DNA from: Gp6-AA40 sp036802945
Lineage (GTDB): Bacteria > Acidobacteriota > Vicinamibacteria > Vicinamibacterales > UBA2999
Length of the DNA stretch: 5,777 nucleotides
Reading direction: 5' to 3'
Assembly: GCA_036802945.1 (NCBI GenBank)
Contig: DAIRVG010000264.1
Span: forward strand, 1-5,777
Position 1 is the first letter of the stretch. Each line of letters opens with the position of its first letter. The translations under genes and the position numbers were made by a program. Positions 1 through 5,777 of this stretch are shown here, piece by piece. A model generated the notes under the pieces. The model searched no databases. It was not told the origin of the DNA and saw only the letters and a program-made list of their open reading frames with translations.

Positions 1-2
1 GC

Positions 3-50
3 CCACGGAGCGAAAACATGAATTTCCTCCGTGTCTTCGTGTCTCCGTGG
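3..50. repeat. Inverted repeat pairing with the tandem units
   Basis: CCACGGAG at 3-10 is the exact reverse complement of the third tandem unit, CTCCGTGG at 43-50, giving an 8-bp stem with a 32-nt loop. Seven bases of the same left arm (4-10) also match the first unit (27-33), giving a competing stem with a 16-nt loop. The structure lies about 50-100 nt beyond the last stop codon of the minus-strand operon. It could therefore slow or end transcription or protect the mRNA 3' end, but no T-tract follows it on either strand, so it is not a classical intrinsic terminator. The element may continue beyond the left edge. Confidence 0.5.
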
Positions 51-82
51 CTACGTGGCTACGTGGCTACGTGGCTACGTGG
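27..82. repeat. Short tandem repeat, seven 8-bp units
   Basis: Seven consecutive 8-bp units lie here: CTCCGTGT, CTTCGTGT, CTCCGTGG and then four identical CTACGTGG units (51-82). The first three differ from each other and from the last four by one to three bases, so the array looks as if it grew by slippage at its right end. It sits just downstream of the stop codon of the PQQ dehydrogenase gene and does not code for anything visible. CTCCGTGTCTTCGTG-type strings are, from memory, widespread in intergenic DNA of environmental bacteria, but their function is not known to me. Confidence 0.85.
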
Positions 83-100
83 AAGTGAAAACAGTGTGAG

Positions 101-1864
101 TTAGGGCAACGCAAACACATAGATCGCGTTGTGTCCGAACACGGCGGGCGGCATGGCCTTCTCGGTCAGCCCGAGTGGCCCCGTCGTCGCCGACTGCTCC
201 GCACCCGTGTACACCATGACGTACTGCTTGCCGTTCACCGCATAGGAAATCGTGCTGTTGACGATCATGCCTCCGACCACGGCCTCCCACAGAACCTTGC
301 CGTTGTCGGCGTCGAGGGCGCGCAAACGCCGGTTGAGATCGCCGAAGAACACCAGGTCGGCCGCTGTCGTCAGCGCCGATCCGTTGGTCGGCTGTGCCTG
401 CGAGTAGATCACTCGCATCTCACCCGTTGCGACGTCGATCTTGGCCATGCCCATGTATGCCTTCGGATCGGAGCCCGGACGCAGCACGCCGGTGCGCCGC
501 CCATAGCCGGTCGCGCTGGAATTGGCCGCTTGCATTGTCAGGCACTGGTCGTGGAACGGAACGTAGAGCGAGTTCTTGCCGGGATGATAGGCGATTTGCC
601 ACAGGCCGCGGGTGTTGTGGTAGCAGCCGAGGATCGTGTCGCCGTCTTTCTTGAAAAGCTTCTCGGGATTGACGCTCGTCCGGCCGGTCTTGACGTCATC
701 GACGCTCATGTTGATGTTCGGATCGTCGAAGGGGAATGGCCGCGCCCATAGGAATTGACCGGTCTCCTGCGCGACCGCGAAGATGCCGCCGCCTTCGGCG
801 ACAGTGATCACGACGTCCTGCTCGGTCCCCGCCCTTAACCCCGGATTGATCCATTTGACGAATCGCGCGTCCGGGCTTACGCGCGTGCGCACGAGAATCC
901 GTTCCTGGTTGTGATCGGCGTCCCAATCGTCGCCGGGCAGTTCCTGGAAGTACCACACCAGCTTGCCGGTCTCGACGCTGAGTGCCAGCGTCGAGTTGCT
1001 ATAGAGCTCCGACGGCGAGGTCAGAGAGGTGAAGTCGTAACGGCCGTGACGTTTGAACCGTGTGTAGGGATTGGGATTGGCCACACCCCAATACACAACT
1101 TTCCGGACCGGATCGTACGAGCCAGGCAGGCCCCACGGGCCGGCGGCCCGTTGGTCAACCGGCAGGTCGCCCCAGGTGTCGCCCCCCGGCTCGCCAGGTG
1201 CGGCCGTGACGTAGAACTTCCAGAGCTCTTTGCCTGTCTTGGCGTCGTGCGCGGCGATGAAGCAGAACTCACGCTTCCCTTGTAGACAGGTGCGGTTCGA
1301 GATCACCTTGCCATCGGCAACCAGCAATCCCCCGGCAGTGATCTGGCCCTCATCAACCTTCGTTTCCCACCGCAGCTTGCCGGTCCGGGCATCGATGGCC
1401 ACCAGAAACCCGTCCGGCGCGCCGAAATAGATCATGTCCTCGTAGATACCGAGGCTCTTGCTGCGCGCCGCCGTGGCCAGGACGCCGCGCGGATAGTCGC
1501 GCTCATACAGCCAAATCAAATCACCGTTGGTGGCGTCGAGGGCCTGGATGCTCGCGCCCGGAGCCATTACATACATCACGCCGCGATAGACGATCGGCGT
1601 CGATTCCTGGGTGCCCACCGGCAGGCCGCGCGACCATGCCATGCGCAGTTGAGCGACGTTGCCCTTGTTGATTTGGGTAAGTGGACTGAAACGATGTTGA
1701 TTGTACGTTCGACTGATATGGAGCCAGTCGGCGGGATCGGGATTAGCCTGCATCGCCTGGGTGACCGGGACGAACGCTCCGGTCTGCGCGACCGCCGCCG
1801 GAATGCCCAGCGCCGCCAGCGTGACGGCCCCGAAGGATGCCGCAAGGAAACAGGATCGGGTCAT
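101..1864 (-). CDS. Secreted PQQ-dependent dehydrogenase (quinoprotein beta-propeller)
   Basis: This is probably a periplasmic quinoprotein that oxidises an alcohol, aldose or related substrate with PQQ and passes electrons to a cytochrome or quinone; the substrate is unknown. Counting 587 aa from the ATG at 1864, a signal peptide ends at about AVA/Q (26/27). The family start DWLHISRTYNQHRFSPL follows (46-62). Propeller blades show as repeated G-x-x-x-W ends: GDLIW 114, GKLRW 162, GKELW 211, GKLVW 300, GQFLW 369 and GKVLW 522. NPNP (263-266) resembles the Asn metal-ligand region, and WDAD (314-317) holds the likely catalytic Asp315. The C-terminal GKQYV (545-549) is typical. There is no CxxCH, so no fused cytochrome, and no adjacent Cys-Cys pair as in methanol dehydrogenase. 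It is the last gene of the four-gene operon, 22 nt after its neighbour. An ATG two codons upstream (1870) would give 589 aa but sits directly against the Shine-Dalgarno. The family call is firm; the substrate is not assigned. Confidence 0.93.
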   Translation of the reverse strand: MTRSCFLAASFGAVTLAALGIPAAVAQTGAFVPVTQAMQANPDPADWLHISRTYNQHRFSPLTQINKGNVAQLRMAWSRGLPVGTQESTPIVYRGVMYVMAPGASIQALDATNGDLIWLYERDYPRGVLATAARSKSLGIYEDMIYFGAPDGFLVAIDARTGKLRWETKVDEGQITAGGLLVADGKVISNRTCLQGKREFCFIAAHDAKTGKELWKFYVTAAPGEPGGDTWGDLPVDQRAAGPWGLPGSYDPVRKVVYWGVANPNPYTRFKRHGRYDFTSLTSPSELYSNSTLALSVETGKLVWYFQELPGDDWDADHNQERILVRTRVSPDARFVKWINPGLRAGTEQDVVITVAEGGGIFAVAQETGQFLWARPFPFDDPNINMSVDDVKTGRTSVNPEKLFKKDGDTILGCYHNTRGLWQIAYHPGKNSLYVPFHDQCLTMQAANSSATGYGRRTGVLRPGSDPKAYMGMAKIDVATGEMRVIYSQAQPTNGSALTTAADLVFFGDLNRRLRALDADNGKVLWEAVVGGMIVNSTISYAVNGKQYVMVYTGAEQSATTGPLGLTEKAMPPAVFGHNAIYVFALP

Positions 1865-1870
1865 CGTCAT

Positions 1871-1877
1871 CCCCCTT
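1871..1877 (-). promoter_or_regulatory. Ribosome-binding site that decides the PQQ dehydrogenase start
   Basis: Read on the minus strand the site is AAGGGGG. It touches the first ATG (1868-1870) with no spacer but lies 6 nt from the second in-frame ATG (1862-1864). Normal Shine-Dalgarno spacing therefore favours the second ATG, and the protein would begin MTRSCFLAAS. The site lies in the short gap after the stop of the preceding gene. Confidence 0.6.
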
Positions 1878-1886
1878 CGATGTTGA

Positions 1887-2753
1887 CTAAGGCCACCTCA
1901 TTCGCGCGGCGCTGAACGGCTTCTCGTTACCTGTCTTCTTGCGCAGGTGCCCGTACATCATCTCTTCGACGAACTCGACGCACTTGAATTCCAGGAGTTG
2001 AGCGCCCTTGTCTTGCCTCCGATAGAGAGGCATCTGAATTTTCCATGGGCGCGTAAACACCTTGGGATCCTCGATCGTGACCTGATAGTCGAGCAGGTCA
2101 GGGCTCACGGGCGTGAATCGCTCGACGATGTGGAGCGCCTCGCTGTGGAAATTGCCGGCGCGGTCGAACCACGTCTGGTCGTTGAGGCCCGTGACGTCGA
2201 CGATGAGCGTGTCACCCTCCCAGCGACCGGCTGATTGCCCCATCCAGGTGTCCACGGGTGGCGGCTCCACCTTCCCCATCTTGATGACACGACTGGCGCT
2301 GGCGTACTCGTACGCCATGAGGATGTCGTTGTTGCCGGTCTGCAGGATCTGAAACGGATACGGCATGTACGTCGCGCGCGGCAGGCCCGGGAGGTAGCAC
2401 TTGACCTCCGGATCTCGGCTCAGCCAGTTCTCGTAGTTCTCCTTCTGCTTGGCTGCCGCCCACGGCTGATACGGAATCTCGTTCCCCTCCACCACGCTCA
2501 GACCCGCCGGAACCGCGAGGATGGCGCCGAGCTCGAGCACCGGACCCGTTCGGGCCTGATGATCCTGAAGGTTCCAATTTGCCGAACCGACGGCCTGCCA
2601 GATGCCGTTCAAGTTCGGTTTCCCGTCCGCGGTCCGCAACACGTTTGTGTCCGGAGTTCGCCCCTCGACCGGCCCTCGTATCATCGGCGAGATCGCGAGG
2701 GTCCCGGCGACAGACACGAGTGCGATGACCGCGCCTTTCACCCAGTTCTGCAT
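1887..2753 (-). CDS. Exported hypothetical protein, 'GIW ... EDPKVFTxPWK' family (288 aa)
   Basis: I recognise this as a member of a large uncharacterised secreted family that I recall as abundant in Acidobacteriota; no biochemical function is known to me. Residues 7-22 are hydrophobic and follow a Lys, but no clear AxA cleavage site follows, so this is either a signal peptide or an uncleaved anchor. Recognisable blocks in order are GKPNLNGIW (44-52), IPYQPWA (93-99), FQILQTG (134-140), RWEGDTLIVDVTGLND (177-192), EALHIVERFT (205-214) and IEDPKVFTRPWKIQMPLYR (227-245). Cys119 and Cys258 could form a disulfide. The start ATG has a strong GAGGAGG (2758-2764) four bases upstream. It is the third gene of the operon, 21 nt after its 323-aa paralogue and 22 nt before the PQQ dehydrogenase. 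Its role is probably as an accessory or binding partner, which is inference only. Confidence 0.9.
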   Translation of the reverse strand: MQNWVKGAVIALVSVAGTLAISPMIRGPVEGRTPDTNVLRTADGKPNLNGIWQAVGSANWNLQDHQARTGPVLELGAILAVPAGLSVVEGNEIPYQPWAAAKQKENYENWLSRDPEVKCYLPGLPRATYMPYPFQILQTGNNDILMAYEYASASRVIKMGKVEPPPVDTWMGQSAGRWEGDTLIVDVTGLNDQTWFDRAGNFHSEALHIVERFTPVSPDLLDYQVTIEDPKVFTRPWKIQMPLYRRQDKGAQLLEFKCVEFVEEMMYGHLRKKTGNEKPFSAARMRWP

Positions 2754-2774
2754 TCAGCCTCCTCGCGAGGATTA

Positions 2775-3746
2775 CTACTGCGTCTCGGTGGATGGCGCGC
2801 CCTTGTCTCGCGCGCGCCCGCCGCTGAGGGTATTCGGAACGGCGCGGTTGCCCTCGTGACACGCGTACTCGAACATCTGGTAGTCCGGCTCTCTGTGTAA
2901 GGGCATCGCCACTTTCCACGGAGACGTGAAGACCTTGGGATCCTCGACAACCACGTCGTAGTTGATCGTGTTCTCATCGACGCGCGTAAAGCGTTCGACG
3001 ACATGCAGCTCCTCGCTCTGCGGAATCGCTCGAACACGCTGCGTGGCGACGTTGGTCGCGACGGTGCCTTTGTCGTTGTAACCGGTGATGTCCACGACAA
3101 GGGTGCTGCCTTCCCAATGGCCCCTCGAATCGCCGTTCCACAGGCGGAAACTCCCACCCAGGTGCGGACGCCCGTCGAGCGGAATGATGCGCGCTTCGTG
3201 GATCATCTCGTAAACGATCGCAACGTAGCCGGGACTCTGGAGGATCTGGTACCCCGAGCCATAGCCGGCCGGGAAGATCCCTCCCGGCACGCCACGGGTG
3301 ATACACCGCTCCCACGCTGTGAAATTCACCCAGTCGTCCTGGATGTGTGCGAGCTTGTAGTTTCGTCTCTCCTCGGCCCAGGGCATGATCGGCACGCGCC
3401 CGCTGGGCGGATCCACGACGAGCGAAGTGGCTTTCGTCAGTTGACGATCGGTGGTGTCGTTCAGGAACGAAGAAGGGCCGGTGCCCCGGCCCGTGCCATC
3501 CAGATCCCCGGCATAGAACTCAGGCTTGTCGCTTTTATCAGGGACTTCGAACGGCGTGCCGGTGTAGTTCGTCCAGATGCCCTGCAGGTCCGGCGCACCG
3601 TCGGGAGTTCGTGGTGGCGTCCAGTTCTTCGCGACTTCCGTGTTCGCGGGAGCGGCGTGCTCCTGGCCGGCGGCCGCGACAAGCGCCGCCACCGCGACGG
3701 TCGCGGCGATCGCGAGCGACATGAGACCTCGACTGCGCGTCCTCAT
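2775..3746 (-). CDS. Exported hypothetical protein, paralogue of the 288-aa neighbour (323 aa)
   Basis: This belongs to the same uncharacterised secreted family as the next gene. A typical signal peptide spans about residues 1-26, with a basic start, an Ala/Val-rich core and likely cleavage near AAA/GQ. Blocks shared with the paralogue are GAPDLQGIW (50-58), IMPWAEERR (120-128), YQILQS (166-171), HWEGSTLVVDITGYND (210-225), EELHVVERFTRV (245-256) and VEDPKVFTSPWKVAMPLHR (267-285). It adds a Gly/Asp-rich insert (about 75-100) and an YACHEGN end motif (294-300), and lacks the paralogue's C-terminal extension. Cys148 and Cys296 fall near the paralogue's two cysteines. Its ATG overlaps the upstream stop by four bases (ATGA, 3743-3746), which suggests translational coupling; its own Shine-Dalgarno is weak (GGGGAAG). 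It ends with tandem stops, TAG then TAA. The function is unknown. Confidence 0.91.
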   Translation of the reverse strand: MRTRSRGLMSLAIAATVAVAALVAAAGQEHAAPANTEVAKNWTPPRTPDGAPDLQGIWTNYTGTPFEVPDKSDKPEFYAGDLDGTGRGTGPSSFLNDTTDRQLTKATSLVVDPPSGRVPIMPWAEERRNYKLAHIQDDWVNFTAWERCITRGVPGGIFPAGYGSGYQILQSPGYVAIVYEMIHEARIIPLDGRPHLGGSFRLWNGDSRGHWEGSTLVVDITGYNDKGTVATNVATQRVRAIPQSEELHVVERFTRVDENTINYDVVVEDPKVFTSPWKVAMPLHREPDYQMFEYACHEGNRAVPNTLSGGRARDKGAPSTETQ

Positions 3747-4171
3747 TTCTTCCCCGCTGCATCTCGCCCGTCGCCGGGCGCGCCGGTGCCAGTCGACCCG
3801 ATGAATAACTTCTTCCCGTCGGGTAGCGTCAGATCGCCGCCGCTGGCCCTGTTCGAACCGTCCCTCGCCCGAAAGCCCTGGACAACGACCGCCGTGCCCG
3901 GGGCAACTGAATTCCTGTTCCAGCCGCGTCGGAGCAGCGCATTCGGCGCGCCGCCCTCAACCATCCAGCTGACGACTTGGCCGTTGGGGCCCTTGACATC
4001 AACGTGAAGCCACGCGTGGGGATTGGTCCATTCCATCTTCGTGACGGTTCCCTTGAGCGTCACCGGCTTCGAGCCGTCGAACTCCGCTGCGAAGGAATGA
4101 TGCGCCGCGAGCGGTGCGCTGGCTGCGAGCAGAACGAGCCCTGCAGCCGGAATGAAGAGAGGCGTTCTCAT
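3743..4171 (-). CDS. DUF6152 family exported protein (142 aa)
   Basis: This is a small secreted protein matching my memory of DUF6152, a family of unknown function. Its signature is HHSFAAEFD (24-32) followed by LKGTVTKMEWTNPHAWLHVDVK (39-60), then W69 and E72. A signal peptide spans residues 1-23 (MRTPLFIP, Leu/Ala core, PLAA/HH), which would put His24-His25 at the mature N-terminus. The pattern of beta strands (VTLKGTV, HAWLHVDV, VVSWMVEG, TAVVVQGF) suggests a small beta-barrel, perhaps OB-like, but this is a guess from sequence. I chose the ATG at 4171 because AGGAGGT (4179-4185) lies 7 nt upstream and the signal peptide begins there; the reading frame stays open far upstream but that part is antisense to the divergent gene. 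It is the first gene of the operon and overlaps the next one by 4 nt. Confidence 0.92.
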   Translation of the reverse strand: MRTPLFIPAAGLVLLAASAPLAAHHSFAAEFDGSKPVTLKGTVTKMEWTNPHAWLHVDVKGPNGQVVSWMVEGGAPNALLRRGWNRNSVAPGTAVVVQGFRARDGSNRASGGDLTLPDGKKLFIGSTGTGAPGDGRDAAGKK

Positions 4172-4242
4172 CGACGTTACCTCCTGAATGGAACCCGCAG
4201 GTCGAGGCCGTTCCGCCGCAGAGAGCTTGCGAGGTCGTGGAG

Positions 4243-4272
4243 ATAGTAATGCAAAGCCGACCCTCGATTCAG
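4243..4272 (-). promoter_or_regulatory. Tentative promoter of the minus-strand operon
   Basis: In the 186-bp gap between the two divergent start codons, the minus strand reads CTGAAT (4267-4272), then 18 nt, then TACTAT (4243-4248), about 70 nt upstream of the DUF6152 start. The -10 match is fair and the -35 match poor, so this is a weak candidate. On the plus strand TTGACG (4277-4282) resembles a -35 box, but I see no convincing -10 at normal spacing. I found no clear operator palindrome in the gap. A divergent promoter region is required here by gene layout, but its exact elements are uncertain. Confidence 0.25.
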
Positions 4273-4357
4273 GCGTTTGACGGCGACAGGAATCCAGCGG
4301 TCGGTGGTACCTTTGACCCCTGGCAAGCTCCGCCCCGGGGCGCGCAAAGGAGACGCG

Positions 4358-5777
4358 ATGCCTGGACCAACCAGCAGCATGACTCGACGGACGCTCATCA
4401 GCCGTGGCGCGCTGGCGCTGGTGGCCGCCGTCATTCCCGCCGCTCGTCTGCGCGCGGAGGTGAGCCCAGTCATGGAGACGCTGAGCCGCTACATGGCGGC
4501 GGCCAAGGACCATCCGCTTCCCGCCGAAGTTCTCGCCGCGGTCAAGCACCATGTGCTCGACACGTTCGCCGCAATGGTCTCCGGTTCCGAGCTGCCGCCC
4601 GGCAGGGCCGCGCTGTCTTTTGCTGCCGCGCAAGCTGGCCGACCGGTGGCGACCGTCGTCGGTTCGGCCATCGTTACGTCTCCCATGGATGCCGCTCTGA
4701 TCAATGGCGTGCTCGCCCATTCAGACGAGACAGACGACTCGCACGGCGAGTCGCAGTCGCATCCCGGATCGTCGACCGTTCCGGCCGCGCTGGCCGCTGG
4801 GGAGTCGTTCCAGATCACAGGCTCGCAGTTCCTGCGCGCCGTCGCGCTCGGCTATGACATCGGCACTCGCGTTACGATGGCTCTCGGTGGGGTGACGTTC
4901 CGGAACGAGACCCGCCGCAGCACGCACAGCATTGCAGGAACGTTTGGCGCCGCGGCAGCGGCCGGCTGTGCCGCGTCGCTCGACGCGACGCAGATGCGCT
5001 GGCTGCTTGACTACGCGTCGCAGGAGTCATCGGGATTCGCGGTCTGGGAGCGGGACACCGATCACATCGAGAAGGGATTCGTGTTCGCGGGCATGCCCGC
5101 TCGTAACGGTGTCACCGCCGCCCTGCTCGTGCGCTCGGGCTTCAACGGCGTGGATGATGTCTTCTCGGGGGCCGATAACTACTTCCAGGTGAATGCGCCC
5201 AAGGCGACGACGGCGACGCTGGTCGACGGGCTCGGGGAGCGCTACGAGGTCACGCGCACCGACATCAAGAAGTGGACCGTCGGCACGCCGATCCAGGCGC
5301 CGCTCGACGCGATCGCGAACCTGCGCCGCCAGCGGGCATTCGAAGCGGACGACGTGCAGCGGGTCATCGTGCGGCTCGCACCTACTGTCGGCGCAGTGGT
5401 CGACAACCGCGACATCCCCGACATCTGTCTGCAGCACATGGTCGCCGTGATGCTCATTGACAAGACCGCGTCATTTGCCGCTGCGCACGACAAGCCGCGA
5501 ATGGATGACCAGACGGTGCGAAGCCATCGGGCCAAGGTCGAGTACGTGCCCGACCAGGAGCTCGCGCGCCTGCTGCCGGTGCGTGTGGCGGTCGTTGAGA
5601 TCACGCTGAAGGACGGCACGCGGCTCAGCGACCGCGTCGAGGCAGTCCGTGGGACCGTCCGCAATCCGATGACGAGGGATGAGATCGCGGATAAGGCGCG
5701 CGACCTGATGGCGCCGGTCCTCGGCCGAGCGCAGACGCAGCGCTTGATTGATGCCGTGCTGTCGCTGGACGCGGCCC
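4358..5777 (+). CDS. MmgE/PrpD family protein with Tat-like signal (3' end cut by window)
   Basis: An open frame of 473 codons runs unbroken to the right edge with no stop, so the gene is partial. The family includes 2-methylcitrate dehydratase, cis-aconitate decarboxylase and iminodisuccinate epimerase; the substrate here cannot be assigned. The N-terminus holds MTRRTLIS (8-15) and a hydrophobic stretch ending PAARLRA (27-33), a likely twin-arginine export signal. The helical domain follows, with HHVLDTFAAMVSG (64-76), INGVLAHSDETDDSH (115-129) and SHPGSSTVPAALAAGE (134-149), and then EKGFVFAGMPARNGVTAALL (238-257). The second domain has KKWTVGTPIQAPLDAI (304-319) and a beta strand plus KDG near 415-420. 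About 450 aa is usual, so few residues are missing. AGGAG (4348-4352) lies 5 nt before the chosen ATG; the ATG at 4379 would also keep the RR motif. It diverges from the four-gene operon across 186 bp. Confidence 0.92.
   Translation, partial: MPGPTSSMTRRTLISRGALALVAAVIPAARLRAEVSPVMETLSRYMAAAKDHPLPAEVLAAVKHHVLDTFAAMVSGSELPPGRAALSFAAAQAGRPVATVVGSAIVTSPMDAALINGVLAHSDETDDSHGESQSHPGSSTVPAALAAGESFQITGSQFLRAVALGYDIGTRVTMALGGVTFRNETRRSTHSIAGTFGAAAAAGCAASLDATQMRWLLDYASQESSGFAVWERDTDHIEKGFVFAGMPARNGVTAALLVRSGFNGVDDVFSGADNYFQVNAPKATTATLVDGLGERYEVTRTDIKKWTVGTPIQAPLDAIANLRRQRAFEADDVQRVIVRLAPTVGAVVDNRDIPDICLQHMVAVMLIDKTASFAAAHDKPRMDDQTVRSHRAKVEYVPDQELARLLPVRVAVVEITLKDGTRLSDRVEAVRGTVRNPMTRDEIADKARDLMAPVLGRAQTQRLIDAVLSLDAA

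Noticed and set aside
131..751. Plus-strand open frame (206 aa) opposite the PQQ dehydrogenase
   Set aside because: It is an antisense shadow of a well-supported gene with no motif of its own.
2761..2770. Perfect palindrome CCTCGCGAGG as a possible operator
   Set aside because: It overlaps the Shine-Dalgarno of the 288-aa gene within an operon, is only 10 bp long, and is easily explained by chance in high-GC DNA.
3003..4007. Long plus-strand open frame (334 aa) opposite the DUF6152 and 323-aa genes
   Set aside because: The opposite strand carries clear family motifs, and this translation is Arg-rich and shows no domain; such antisense frames are common in high-GC DNA.
4313..4341. TTGACC as a -35 box for the MmgE/PrpD gene
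   Set aside because: The bases at the expected -10 position are all G or C, so there is no usable promoter pattern.
4177..4473. Possible 98-aa minus-strand gene upstream of the DUF6152 gene
   Set aside because: It overlaps the start of the MmgE/PrpD gene on the opposite strand and has no recognisable motif or ribosome-binding site that I could see; it also ends inside the DUF6152 leader.
4172..4720. Upstream extension of the DUF6152 reading frame to an ATG at 4720 (325 aa)
   Set aside because: The added 183 residues are low-complexity Arg/Gly-rich translation antisense to the MmgE/PrpD gene, while a perfect Shine-Dalgarno and signal peptide mark the start at 4171.
5027..5664. Minus-strand open frames inside the MmgE/PrpD gene
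   Set aside because: They are Arg/Ser/Val-rich shadows; the plus-strand frame continues unbroken with family motifs across this stretch.

Overview
The window is high-GC and carries five protein genes: four on the minus strand, packed as one apparent operon (about 4171 down to 101), and one divergent plus-strand gene (from 4358) that runs off the right edge. All five products start with an export signal or an N-terminal hydrophobic segment, so this looks like a periplasmic or cell-envelope gene set. The gene types suggest a soil-type Acidobacteriota, perhaps Vicinamibacteria or Solibacter-like: a DUF6152 protein, two secreted 'GxPxLxGIW ... EDPKVFTxPWK' hypotheticals, a PQQ-dependent dehydrogenase and an MmgE/PrpD protein. 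This assignment rests on recalled family distribution, because the window has no rRNA or other phylogenetic marker.

Layout, left to right. Positions 1-100 are non-coding and hold seven tandem 8-bp units (27-82), with an inverted copy of one unit at 3-10. At 101-1864 (minus) is a secreted PQQ beta-propeller dehydrogenase of about 587 aa. At 1887-2753 (minus) is an exported hypothetical of 288 aa, and at 2775-3746 (minus) its diverged paralogue of 323 aa. At 3743-4171 (minus) is a 142-aa DUF6152 protein. Positions 4172-4357 form a divergent promoter region. From 4358 to the right edge (plus) lies an MmgE/PrpD-family protein with a Tat-like signal, open at its 3' end.

Transcription on the minus strand runs DUF6152 -> 323 aa -> 288 aa -> PQQ dehydrogenase. 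The junctions are a 4-nt ATGA overlap, a 21-nt gap and a gap of 16-22 nt, and three of the four genes have strong ribosome-binding sites. This supports co-expression. My inference is that the set is a periplasmic oxidation module: the PQQ enzyme oxidises an alcohol, aldose or similar substrate, and the three small exported proteins assist it or bind ligand. The divergent MmgE/PrpD protein (a family of dehydratases, decarboxylases and epimerases acting on carboxylic acids) may act on the same or a downstream compound. No substrate can be read from the sequence, and neither PQQ biosynthesis genes nor a cytochrome c partner lies in the window.
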